A stretch of DNA of 40,291 nucleotides from Pseudomonadota bacterium (GTDB lineage: Bacteria; Pseudomonadota; Gammaproteobacteria; JAKAQQ01), in the NCBI GenBank assembly GCA_021810635.1, contig JAJZIH010000016.1, positions 1-40,291 of the forward strand, given 5' to 3'. The notes beneath the pieces are model-generated. The model saw nothing but the letters and a program-made list of their open reading frames with translations. It made no database searches and was not told the DNA's origin. Within the stretch, counting starts at the first letter, position 1. Each line of letters begins with the position of its first letter. Shown in pieces: positions 1 through 6,107 of the stretch. Both the position numbers and the translations under genes were made by a program.

Positions 1-214
1 GTCAGGTTATCGAGGTTCATAAGGGTTTTCATCTCCCTATCATGAACAAACCCCGATCCGGCTTCAGACTCATTTCATGTTAGAAACACAGCCCCCCCCC
101 AGACTCATTTCATATTGGACAAGGCTGTCACTTGCTCCGAATCCCGGTCATCGTGTAGCATAAGCGGTTCAGGTTGCTTGATTTTCCATCGAGGGGCGCG
201 GGGACGGGTCGTTC
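1..214. other. Left-edge intergenic region with repeats, upstream of rplM
   Basis: No gene is visible here. There is an imperfect hairpin, GTTCAT (15-20) with AGGG against CCCT with ATGAAC (42-47). A 14-base direct repeat, CAGACTCATTTCAT, occurs at 65-78 and 100-113, separated partly by a run of ten C. Such repeats at a contig edge are compatible with an insertion-sequence end, but no transposase reading frame is present. The rplM-rpsI promoter should lie here; the nearest candidate, TTGCTC near 133 with TAGCAT near 156 at 18-base spacing, is weak and I do not assert it. Confidence 0.5.
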
Positions 215-676
215 ATGAAGAGCTATATGGCACATGCTGATCAGGTCGATGCGCGGTGGTATGTCGTGGATGCGGCGGGGGTGCCGCTCGGCCGCCTCGC
301 CACGGAGCTTGCCCGCAGGCTGCGCGGCAAGCACAAGACCGTGTATACGCCCCATGTCGATACCGGCGATTTCGTGATCGTGCTTCATGCCGGAGAGGTT
401 CTTCTGACCGGACGCAAGAAAAGCGAGAAACGCTATCATCATCACTCCGGCTATATCGGCGGGCTCAAGACCGTGACGTTCGAGGAGATGCGCGCGCGCC
501 ACCCGGAACGGATCATCGAAGAGGCGGTCCGCGGGATGCTGCCCAAGAACCCACTTGGGCGGGCCATGATCCGGAAACTCAAGGTCTATGCCGGAGGTCG
601 ACACCCGCACGCGGCGCAGACCCCGAAAGCACTGACCATCGGCAAGGCACCGGCGCGTGCCGCCCGTCTTTCCTGA
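215..676 (+). CDS. rplM: 50S ribosomal protein L13
   Basis: Large-subunit ribosomal protein L13, an early assembly protein that binds 23S rRNA. The 153-residue product matches the family throughout: [46 protein letters not shown], a [12 protein letters not shown] block and KLKVYAGG. The usual length is about 142 residues; here there is a basic, Ala-rich tail of about 11 residues after the usual end. The ATG at 215 aligns with the normal L13 N-terminus. rpsI follows 11 bases after the stop, the standard rplM-rpsI operon. The rpsI Shine-Dalgarno overlaps the rplM stop codon, suggesting translational coupling. Confidence 0.97.
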   Translation: MKSYMAHADQVDARWYVVDAAGVPLGRLATELARRLRGKHKTVYTPHVDTGDFVIVLHAGEVLLTGRKKSEKRYHHHSGYIGGLKTVTFEEMRARHPERIIEEAVRGMLPKNPLGRAMIRKLKVYAGGRHPHAAQTPKALTIGKAPARAARLS

Positions 677-687
677 GGAGCCAGAAA

Positions 688-1089
688 GTGATCGAAGACA
701 AGGGCGTACTGGGTTATGGGACCGGGCGTCGCAAGACCTCGAAGGCCAGGGTTTTTCTGAGACGGGGCAAGGGTGAAATCCGGATCAACGAGCGTACCCT
801 CGAGGATTATTTCGGCCGCGAAACCGCGCGGATGATCATTCATCAGCCGATTGACCTGATCGAGTTCAGGGACCGGATTGATGTCGAGGCGACGGTGACG
901 GGTGGAGGATTGACCGGTCAGGCCGGGGCCGTCCGGCTGGGGCTGGCCCGGGCGCTGGTTCAGTACGATGAAACGCTCAGGCCGCGCCTCCGGGCGAGCC
1001 ATCTTTTGACCCGCGATTCCCGTGCGGTCGAACGGAAGAAGGTCGGACTGCACAAGGCCCGTCGAGCGTCCCAGTTCTCGAAACGCTGA
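688..1089 (+). CDS. rpsI: 30S ribosomal protein S9
   Basis: Small-subunit ribosomal protein S9, whose C-terminal tail reaches the P-site tRNA. The start is a GTG at 688, preceded by GAGGAG at 675-680 (7-base spacing), which overlaps the rplM stop. The product is 133 residues, close to the family norm of about 130. Family hallmarks are [14 protein letters not shown] near the N-terminus, the [12 protein letters not shown] segment, [19 protein letters not shown] in the middle, and the basic end [17 protein letters not shown] with the invariant terminal SKR. It is the second gene of the rplM operon. tRNA-Gln follows 9 bases after the stop and may be co-transcribed. Confidence 0.97.
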   Translation: MIEDKGVLGYGTGRRKTSKARVFLRRGKGEIRINERTLEDYFGRETARMIIHQPIDLIEFRDRIDVEATVTGGGLTGQAGAVRLGLARALVQYDETLRPRLRASHLLTRDSRAVERKKVGLHKARRASQFSKR

Positions 1090-1098
1090 CCGGGCGTT

Positions 1099-1172
1099 TG
1101 GGGGATCGTCTAGCGGTAGGACAGCGGACTCTGACTCCGCGAACCGTGGTTCGAATCCACGTCCCCCAGCCA
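1099..1172 (+). tRNA. glnV: tRNA-Gln (anticodon CUG)
   Basis: A complete cloverleaf of 74 bases including an encoded CCA. The acceptor stem TGGGGGA (1099-1105) pairs with TCCCCCA (1162-1168). The anticodon stem GCGGA/TCCGC surrounds the loop CTCTGAC with anticodon CTG at 1131-1133, reading CAG codons. The T loop is TTCGAAT. The weak first pair U1-A72 and the G discriminator are typical identity features of bacterial tRNA-Gln. The gene symbol follows E. coli use for the CUG isoacceptor. The gene sits just after rpsI and at the left border of the accessory scar. Confidence 0.95.
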
Positions 1173-1228
1173 ATCTGGCTCCCCAGCGGTTCCAGCAGCA
1201 TCCGACGATACGGACAACCTCGCGGATG

Positions 1229-1603
1229 CTAGGTCAAAAACTCCAAGCGCCGAATGATCGGCGTGGCAAACCCGATCCCGACACGACGTTGAAGCAGGCG
1301 CAGGCCAGGGCCGCCGAGCAGGCTCGGAACGGCCTGGACAAGGACGTGCGGCGCCAAGCTGCGCAGCCGGTCGGCAATCTCCAACAGACCGAAGGTGGAA
1401 CGGGCGAGGTGATCCAAGCGCGTCACGATCACCCCGTCACGGGCGCGCAGGTGATTGCGCAGCCGGGCCAGTTCGGGCCGATCGCGCTTCGCGCCGCTGG
1501 CGTTTTCCTCGAGCAGTCACATCCCGCCGACCGAGACGCGGGCATGGCCGATCAGTCGGCCACCCGAGGCCAGGTCAAGCGTGCCGGGGGCGCGACCACG
1601 CAT
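1229..1603 (-). pseudogene. Decayed Tn3-type serine recombinase (resolvase) remnant
   Basis: On the minus strand the segment near 1560-1517 reads GGRLIGHARVSV and then stops. This is the N-terminal LIGYARVS signature of resolvases, including the nucleophilic serine. About 5 codons later a second open stretch reads LLEENASGAKRDRPELARLRNHLRARDGVIVTRLDHLARS, the middle of the same catalytic domain (family pattern SGAKRDRPEL and TRLDRLARS). The roughly 20 residues that should separate these blocks are missing, and the sequence after residue IADRL no longer matches. It is therefore an internally deleted, frame-broken relic. Its position right behind tRNA-Gln marks the edge of imported DNA. Confidence 0.75.
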
Positions 1604-1758
1604 GGGGGATCCTCGTCGCAAAAGGTCACATTGTAGTTTTTGCAGTTTCGCAGTGATTTTTGTAAGTGACCGCGCGCCCAGAATAACGGGGATTTTCACG
1701 GCTGGCAGCATTCGCTGCAAAACGAGGAACTTCGGCGACACGGCAGGGCATGGTGCTC

Positions 1759-1787
1759 TTGTCTATTTGATAGCAAATACATATAAT
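1759..1787 (+). promoter_or_regulatory. Promoter of the FitAB-type toxin-antitoxin operon
   Basis: A near-ideal sigma-70 promoter: TTGTCT at 1759-1764, a 17-base spacer and TATAAT at 1782-1787. It lies in an AT-rich pocket unlike its surroundings, 35 bases before the antitoxin ATG. Confidence 0.75.
1764..1779. promoter_or_regulatory. Palindromic operator candidate within the toxin-antitoxin promoter
   Basis: TATTTG-ATAG-CAAATA is a perfect 6-base inverted repeat with a 4-base centre, located between the -35 and -10 boxes. Ribbon-helix-helix antitoxins with their PIN toxins normally bind such palindromes to repress their own operon, so this is the likely autoregulation site (inference). Confidence 0.6.
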
Positions 1788-1821
1788 GCAATCAATGCAA
1801 GTTTTCAGATAGGTGCATGCA

Positions 1822-2079
1822 ATGCCCTCCGTCACGATCCGCAATATCCCCGACGAGGTGCACCGTGCCATCCGCCTTCGTGCGGCCCAGCATGGCCACA
1901 GCACCGAAGCCGAACTCCGCGATATCTTGGAGCAGGCGGCGAAGCCAGAAGGGCGCGTGAAGCTCGGCTCGTTCCTGGTGTCCATCGCCCGCGAGAAGGG
2001 CGGCCTGACCGATGAAGAGCACGCCATCTTCGAGAGCGTGCGCGACAAGTCCCAGGCCCGCGCCGCGAGCTTTGAATGA
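1822..2079 (+). CDS. FitA/StbC-type ribbon-helix-helix antitoxin
   Basis: An 85-residue protein with the N-terminal motif MPSVTIRNIPDEVHRAIRLRAAQHGHSTEAELRDIL, typical of the ribbon-helix-helix antitoxins FitA and plasmid-stability StbC. The first strand binds DNA; the C-terminal part wraps the toxin. I choose ATG 1822 because AGGTG stands 6 bases upstream and family members start MxSxTIRN; a GTG at 1813 would add three residues. The stop overlaps the toxin start by four bases (ATGA), the usual antitoxin-first layout. It should neutralise the PIN toxin downstream and repress the promoter at 1759-1787. Confidence 0.88.
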   Translation: MPSVTIRNIPDEVHRAIRLRAAQHGHSTEAELRDILEQAAKPEGRVKLGSFLVSIAREKGGLTDEEHAIFESVRDKSQARAASFE

Positions 2080-2543
2080 TCCTGCTCGATACGAACGTCG
2101 TTTCGGAGCCGCAGCGTCAGGGACCCAACACCCGTGTCATCGAATGGATGGATGCGCAGCCTCTGGAAACGCTCTACCTGTCCGCGATCACAGTGGCTGA
2201 ACTGCGCGCAGGTGTGGCGCTGTTATCGGCAGGAAAGCGTCGGGACAGCCTGCATGAGAACCTGGAAAAGCGGGTGCTGCCGATGTTCGCCGGGCGCGTG
2301 CTTTCGTTCGATATGGCTTGCGCGAAAGCTTATGCCGAGCTTCTGGCAAAAGTCCGTGCGGCCGGCGTGTCGATCGAGACGGCCGACGCCTGCATTGCGG
2401 CCGTCGCCAGCGCCAATGGATTCACCGTTGCGACGCGCGACACTGGCCCTTTTGAAGCCACCGGCCTGACCATCATCAACCCATGGGAGGCCCGAACAAA
2501 CCCCAACCGCTCCGCGCGGCCGGGCACGAGCCGGCCGGCTTGA
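2076..2543 (+). CDS. FitB/VapC-type PIN-domain toxin ribonuclease
   Basis: A 155-residue PIN-domain protein, predicted to be a Mg-dependent RNase that inhibits translation when free of its antitoxin. Acidic active-site residues are in place: Asp5 (ILLDTNV), Glu in TVAELRAG, Asp in ETADACIAA and Asp in VATRDTGPF. SEPQRQGPNTRVIEWMDAQ, LYLSAITVAEL and the final INPWE closely follow the FitB pattern. After INPWE, where FitB proteins normally end, about 17 further residues rich in Arg and Pro run into DNA resembling the Sel1-repeat remnant, so the natural 3' end may have been replaced. Translationally coupled to the antitoxin. Confidence 0.88.
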   Translation: MILLDTNVVSEPQRQGPNTRVIEWMDAQPLETLYLSAITVAELRAGVALLSAGKRRDSLHENLEKRVLPMFAGRVLSFDMACAKAYAELLAKVRAAGVSIETADACIAAVASANGFTVATRDTGPFEATGLTIINPWEARTNPNRSARPGTSRPA

Positions 2544-2615
2544 CGTAGCCAGTACCGCCCCCCCGGGTCCCTGCGGGCGATCCCCCGGACGTATGCCACA
2601 GGAGGAGCCGGCCGG
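2530..2615 (-). pseudogene. Sel1-repeat gene remnant (short copy)
   Basis: The minus strand reads AYVRGIARRDPGG followed by RYWLRQAGR, the same order as in the longer Sel1 remnant at 4034-4294 (EYARGIAR ... TRYWLRRAAR) but with the material between them missing. On the plus strand the shared words are GACGTAGCCAGTACCG, TCCCTGCGGG and CGATCCCCCGG. It looks like a copy that lost internal Sel1 units by recombination between repeats. It overlaps the 3' end of the FitB-type toxin gene and is too short to be functional. Confidence 0.5.
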
Positions 2616-2735
2616 GATCCGCCTGCATCCGGGATTCCATACGGATGGAAGACCCAGTAGCCGGTATCCTAAAGGAGTTGGAAGGCCGGTCTGAAGTGGT
2701 TCATGGCCCGGCCATCAGGATGGGGACCCTGTTCG
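2616..2735. other. Short non-coding gap before the first IS3-like remnant
   Basis: I see no gene or convincing signal here. It joins the Sel1 remnant to the first copy of the IS3-like left end. Confidence 0.5.
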
Positions 2736-3058
2736 TGAAGTGGTTTCCCGTTGACGGACCTCTAATGGATGGATTACACCAACCACTTGGAGGTCACTAT
2801 GGAACGTCAGGTTCGTGCTCAATATGGCGCCGATTACAAGGCCCAGGCAGTGTCTCTGGCAGAGAGTCTCGGAGCCGCAAAGGCAGCGCGCAAGATGGGG
2901 ATCTCGGTCAAGACGCTCGCCAATTGGATCCGTCTTGCGCGTGATGGAGGGATCGTCAAAGGCGGCAAGCGCCGTCCGCTGAGCGATCTGGAAGCGGAAG
3001 TCTCTCGACTGCGAGCCGAGAATGCGCAGTTGCACATGGAGCGAGATTTCATAACTTG
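2736..3058 (+). mobile_element. IS3-family element, truncated copy A
   Basis: The left end begins TGAAGTGGTTTCCCGTTGAC at 2736 and runs through a 63-base leader into orfA. The sequence up to 2808, and again from 2924 to about 3005, is repeated almost perfectly at 3866-4016. No orfB and no right end are present: the element stops inside orfA, just before the VapC-type gene. It is immobile without outside help. Confidence 0.75.
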
Positions 3059-3059
3059 A
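2799..3059 (+). pseudogene. IS3-family transposase OrfA, truncated at its C-terminus
   Basis: From ATG 2799 (GGAGG five bases upstream) the 86-residue reading frame contains a helix-turn-helix (YGADYKAQAVSLAESLG, AAKAARKMGISVKTLANWI) and a leucine-zipper-like helix (LEAEVSRLRAENAQLHMERDF), the standard IS3 OrfA arrangement. OrfA proteins normally continue ERDILKKAxAYFA; here the frame breaks after ERDF and ends. There is no catalytic OrfB (DDE) reading frame after it, so no active transposase can be made. Confidence 0.8.
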
Positions 3060-3108
3060 TGCCCGGGCGCTGTTCGAGCTGCCGCCGAGGCCCTGAGCAC
3101 CGGAAGGC

Positions 3109-3498
3109 CTATTCCCAATCCTCGATCCGCAAACCCGGTACGCGCTGAAATTCCTTCTGGTTGTGTGTGAGGAGGATGAGCCCCCGCGCCATCGCTTGGC
3201 CGGCTATGAGCACATCGTACGGGCCAATCGGTGTCCCGGTGCGTGAGAGGTGTGCCCGCAGCTCCCCGGCCGCCTGGGCATCCTCCTGATCAAACGCGAG
3301 CACCGCGAAGGCAAGCCCTTCGACCCGCACGAGGCTCTCCTGAGAGCGCACGCTCTTGTAGGTCCCGTAGTACAGCTCGTGTGCCACGATTGCGGAGATC
3401 GCGAACTCTTCCGGCCGATGCCGGCGCAGGCGAGCAAGAAAGTGCTCCTGGCCCTTCAGCAACGCGATGACGGCATTCGCATCGAGCAGGTACTTCAC
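3109..3498 (-). CDS. vapC: VapC-type PIN-domain toxin ribonuclease
   Basis: A 129-residue PIN protein on the minus strand. It shows MKYLLDANAVIALL (first catalytic Asp; LLDAN instead of the commoner LLDTN), a conserved Glu in AHELYYGTYKS, Asp in IGPYDVLIAGQAM, and the characteristic ending LLTHNQKEFQRVPGLRIEDW. This is the VapC/MvpA subfamily, whose best-studied members cut the anticodon loop of initiator tRNA; that target is family knowledge, not shown here. Its start overlaps the stop of the antitoxin gene by four bases. Both genes lie between the two IS3-like remnants, in the opposite orientation to them. All key residues are intact, so it is probably functional. Confidence 0.9.
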   Translation of the reverse strand: MKYLLDANAVIALLKGQEHFLARLRRHRPEEFAISAIVAHELYYGTYKSVRSQESLVRVEGLAFAVLAFDQEDAQAAGELRAHLSRTGTPIGPYDVLIAGQAMARGLILLTHNQKEFQRVPGLRIEDWE

Positions 3499-3740
3499 CG
3501 GAAGAGTTCTGTAAGACCCGGCCGTACCTGCTCCCCCGGCTGCTGCGTCGCTTCACGCTCAAAGGCCTCATCCACCGGCCCGATAATGCCCTCGAGCCAC
3601 TTCCAGTCCTGCGCGATCGGTTCGAGGATCACCGCCCGGCCATGCCGGCGGATTCGCACCTGCTCAGACTCGACGCGATAGTCCTTTGGCAAGCGCACCG
3701 CCTGGGACCGACCCGACCAGAAAACCTTAGCGGTATCCAT
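3495..3740 (-). CDS. vapB: VapB-type (AbrB/SpoVT fold) antitoxin
   Basis: An 81-residue antitoxin of the AbrB/MazE swapped-hairpin type. MDTAKVFWSGRSQAVRLPKDYRV and VRIRRHGRAVILEPI are the two DNA-binding strands, and WLEGIIGPVDEAF is the toxin-binding region found in VapB/MvpT antitoxins. Two ATG codons are adjacent (3743 and 3740); I choose the second because AGGAG lies 7 bases before it but only 4 before the first. The gene precedes vapC with a four-base overlap. Confidence 0.88.
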   Translation of the reverse strand: MDTAKVFWSGRSQAVRLPKDYRVESEQVRIRRHGRAVILEPIAQDWKWLEGIIGPVDEAFEREATQQPGEQVRPGLTELFR

Positions 3741-3760
3741 CATGACACTCCTGCAAATGA

Positions 3761-3780
3761 GATATATCAAAAGTATACCA
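3761..3780 (-). promoter_or_regulatory. vapBC promoter with overlapping palindromes
   Basis: On the minus strand there is an extended -10, TGGTATACT, with TATACT at 3777-3772; no good -35 is seen at the proper distance. The perfect palindromes GTATAC (3773-3778) and GATATATC (3761-3768) overlap or follow the -10 and are plausible VapBC operators. They lie 21-38 bases upstream of the antitoxin start. Confidence 0.5.
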
Positions 3781-3865
3781 CATGGCGCCAGGGTGTTTGC
3801 CGATCGCGCTTGTGGAGTGGCTTGAGCGGTCTTGGTATGGTCCATCGCCAAGCCCGGCTCCCTGA

Positions 3866-4016
3866 TGAAGTGGTCTCCCGTTGACGGACCTCTAATGGAT
3901 GGATTACACCAACCACTTGGAGGTCACTATGGAACGTCTTGGATCCGTCTTGCGCGTGATGGAGGGATCGTCAAAGGCGGCAAGCGCCGTCCGCTGAGCG
4001 ATCTGGAAGCGGAAGT
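3866..4016 (+). mobile_element. IS3-family element, truncated copy B with internal deletion
   Basis: A direct repeat of copy A. 3866-3938 matches 2736-2808 with one visible mismatch, then the sequence jumps to the equivalent of 2924, losing about 115 bases of orfA and shifting the frame. The match ends after GGAAGT at 4016. Only the left end and pieces of orfA survive. With copy A it brackets the VapBC pair. Confidence 0.75.
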
Positions 4017-4033
4017 GCCTGGTCCGCACCGTC

Positions 4034-4294
4034 TCAACGGGCGGAGTCCGTGATCCGCCGAAGCCTCGTTCGGGCACGTCCGTCGCCCTGCCGGGCGGCC
4101 CGACGTAGCCAGTACCGGGTTCGACTGCGGTCCCTGCGGGCCATCCCCCAGCCGATGTCGTAGGCCAGACCCAGGCGGTACTCTGCAGGTGCGAATCCGC
4201 GGTGAGCCGCCTTGCGGTACCAGTACACCGCCCGTCCGGAGCTTTGCGTCACGCCCCGGCCAAGCGCACGGGCGATCCCCCGGGCGTATTCCAC
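4034..4294 (-). pseudogene. Sel1-repeat protein, 3' remnant
   Basis: The 86-codon frame, from a GTG at 4294, contains at least one and a half Sel1-like (TPR-related) repeats: AVYWYRKAAHRGFAPAEYRLGLAYDIGWGM and then RTRYWLRRAARQGDGRARTRLR. The usual consensus is AxxWYrkAAeqGxaxAqyxLGxmY. Sel1 proteins are normally several hundred residues with a signal peptide; neither a start region nor a leader is present. I read it as the surviving C-terminal end of a chromosomal gene damaged by the insertions at its border. It could still be translated, but function is unlikely. rpiA ends 44 bases upstream on the same strand. Confidence 0.6.
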
Positions 4295-4338
4295 GGGAGG
4301 AGCCGGTTGGAGCCTGCGGATGGATTTTTGTGGGGTTC

Positions 4339-5040
4339 TTAGAGAGCTGGCCGTTCGAGTCTTTCCACCGTTGGCGACTCACCGGCCACCAGAATCAGTT
4401 CGGGGAGCCGGTGGGCGAAGAGGCCGACTTCGACGACTCCCGGAATGGATTTGAGCTGGATTTCCATGCTGGCAGGGTCGCTCAGGGGCAGATGGAGGAC
4501 ATCGAGGATCTGGTTACCGTTATCCGTGAGGTAATGCTCCCGCCAGGCGGGGGCTCCCCCCAGATGGACGATCTTGCGGGCCGTAAAACTGCGGGCGAAC
4601 GGCAGAACCTCGACCGGAACCGCCACCGAGTCCACCAGACAATCGAAGCGCTTGCGGGCATCGACCATCACCACAAATCGCCGGCTCGCCGTCGCCAGTA
4701 TTTTTTCGCGGGTGAGTGCGCCGCCATGGCCCTTGATGAGACGAAAGTGGGGATCGAAGGCGTCCGCGCCGTCCACGTACAGGTCGACATCACCGGTTTC
4801 GTTGAGATCGAGAACCCGAATGCCGGCCTGGCGCAGCAGGGCCGCCGTCTGTTCCGAACTGGCGACGGCGGCCTCGAAGTGAGGCTGGATACCGGCCAAT
4901 CCCTCGATAAAGTGGCGTACGGTGGATCCTGTGCCGACACCCAGAAAACGGACGTCCCGGACCAAGGCCAGGGCCGCCTCAGCAGCCCGGCGCTTGTCCG
5001 CTTCCACGGCTGGATTTGTTCCCTTTGGGGGAGGGGTCAT
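4339..5040 (-). CDS. rpiA: Ribose-5-phosphate isomerase A
   Basis: Interconverts ribose 5-phosphate and ribulose 5-phosphate in the non-oxidative pentose phosphate pathway (cytosol). The 233-residue product carries the phosphate-binding GVGTGSTV (34-41), the active-site DGAD (Asp90, Asp93), Lys103 and the general base Glu112 in ALTREKI. Two normally conserved positions differ: DGADE is DGADA, and the glycine-rich IKGGG reads IKGHG. The catalytic residues proper are kept, so activity is expected. I take ATG 5040 as the start; an in-frame ATG at 5061 has no Shine-Dalgarno. It lies downstream of the histone-like gene on the same strand. In E. coli rpiA is also near fau. Confidence 0.93.
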   Translation of the reverse strand: MTPPPKGTNPAVEADKRRAAEAALALVRDVRFLGVGTGSTVRHFIEGLAGIQPHFEAAVASSEQTAALLRQAGIRVLDLNETGDVDLYVDGADAFDPHFRLIKGHGGALTREKILATASRRFVVMVDARKRFDCLVDSVAVPVEVLPFARSFTARKIVHLGGAPAWREHYLTDNGNQILDVLHLPLSDPASMEIQLKSIPGVVEVGLFAHRLPELILVAGESPTVERLERPAL

Positions 5041-5124
5041 GGAAAGACGAAACTCCGCCATTCAGGCGGAAAAAAGCGCTGGGCCGAACTCACAGTCAAC
5101 CCAGCGCCCCAGTCTGAAATCCGA

Positions 5125-5502
5125 TCAGAAAATTGCGCTGATCGAGGTTTCGCCACTTTCGAAGACCGATGTCTTGGGTTCCGGGGTAAAAACCGGACGC
5201 GGACTCGATCCCGTGGAACGTTTTTTAGCCGGTTTTCTCTTCACCGACGAGGTTTTCCGGCTAGATGCCTTTTTTTTTACGCTGCTTTTTTTGGGCTTGG
5301 CCACGGCCTTTTTGGCCTTGGCCTTGCGAGAAGCCACTTTCCTCTTTTTCGCGGGAGCCTTTTTCTTCTTCTTGGCCACCACTTTCTTCTTGGCGACACG
5401 CCGACGCCGGGCCGCCGGTCTGGCCTTGTGGGCCGGTTTCCGACGGGAGGCTGGCTTTTTCTTCGCCACAACACGCTTCTTGGTCACTTTACGTTTCATC
5501 AT
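5125..5502 (-). CDS. Histone H1-like / AlgP-like lysine-rich DNA-binding protein
   Basis: A 125-residue, extremely basic protein: residues 1-95 are nearly all Lys, Arg, Ala, Val and Ser in irregular KKxxAKK, AKKK and SRK repeats, resembling the C-terminal tail of eukaryotic histone H1, Pseudomonas AlgP and Bordetella BpH1. A short non-basic tail (PEPKTSVFESGETSISAIF) follows. Such proteins bind and condense DNA without sequence specificity. The start is ATG 5502, with GGAG 8 bases upstream; a second ATG follows directly. An AT-rich promoter region (5536-5580) stands before it. rpiA lies downstream on the same strand. Low-complexity genes of this kind vary in length between strains. Confidence 0.8.
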   Translation of the reverse strand: MMKRKVTKKRVVAKKKPASRRKPAHKARPAARRRRVAKKKVVAKKKKKAPAKKRKVASRKAKAKKAVAKPKKSSVKKKASSRKTSSVKRKPAKKRSTGSSPRPVFTPEPKTSVFESGETSISAIF

Positions 5503-5535
5503 CGCGGAATCTCCGCTGTGTAACAACACGTGGAG

Positions 5536-5580
5536 AGTATATCCATTTATAAAAAAAAATCAGGAATTTTTTTTGGTTAT
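5536..5580 (-). promoter_or_regulatory. Promoter region of the histone-like gene, with A/T tract
   Basis: On the minus strand TATACT (5541-5536) is a good -10. The -35 is poor, but immediately upstream lie two runs of eight to nine T or A (5551-5559 and 5567-5574), which resemble an UP element that could bind the RNA polymerase alpha subunit. This is the most AT-rich short stretch of the left half. The two tracts could instead pair with each other as a weak AT-only hairpin after the EVE gene, so termination is an alternative reading. Confidence 0.5.
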
Positions 5581-5618
5581 GTGCTTGCAGCGGTCACCGG
5601 CCAACTCGAAAGAGCGGA

Positions 5619-6092
5619 TCAGAAGGGAATGATCCGGCTCTGGGTGACGAGATGGGCCCACTCCGAGGGACTGACCGGCAGAACCGAGAGGCGATTGCCG
5701 CGCCGGAGCAGCCGGAAGTCCCGGAGTGCAGGATCTGCACGCAGGCGGCTGAGTGCGAGAGCGGGGTTCAGGCGGGCAGTGAGCCGGACATCGACGGCGT
5801 ACCACCGGGGCTGGTCGCGGCTGCTCCGGGCGTCCCAATACGGGCTGTCCGGGTCAACGGCCGTCGGATCCGGATAGCCTGCCCGCACGATTTCCAGCAG
5901 GCCGACGATACCCGGTTGCTGGCAACTCGAGTGGTACAGGAAGGCTGTATCTCCAACCTGGATGTGGTCCCGGAGCAGGTTCCGGGCCTCATAGTTGCGG
6001 ACCCCATCCCAACGTGCCACCCGCCCTGGCAGGGCCAGCAGGTGATCCAGGCCGAACTCGCGGGGTTCCGATTTGAAGAGCCAGTGGGCCAA
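5619..6092 (-). CDS. EVE-domain protein (thymocyte nuclear protein 1-like)
   Basis: A 157-residue single EVE domain, a PUA-related fold that recognises modified bases. Family signatures are WLFKSEP at the N-terminus, ARWDGVRNYEARNLLRD, VGDTAFLYHSSCQQPGIVGLLEIV, PYWDARSS, PRWYAVDVRL and RGNRLSVLPVSPSEW. The cellular role of stand-alone bacterial EVE proteins is not settled; binding of modified DNA or RNA bases is inferred from the family. It lies 15 bases after fau on the same strand, a pairing common in gammaproteobacteria, and is probably in the zapA/fau transcription unit. Confidence 0.9.
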   Translation of the reverse strand: MAHWLFKSEPREFGLDHLLALPGRVARWDGVRNYEARNLLRDHIQVGDTAFLYHSSCQQPGIVGLLEIVRAGYPDPTAVDPDSPYWDARSSRDQPRWYAVDVRLTARLNPALALSRLRADPALRDFRLLRRGNRLSVLPVSPSEWAHLVTQSRIIPF

Positions 6093-6107
6093 GGGCGCGA
6101 GAGCCTC

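Noticed and set aside
1455-2015. Plus-strand open frame across the resolvase relic and antitoxin promoter
   Set aside because: It crosses a clear promoter/operator and reads the antitoxin in the wrong frame.
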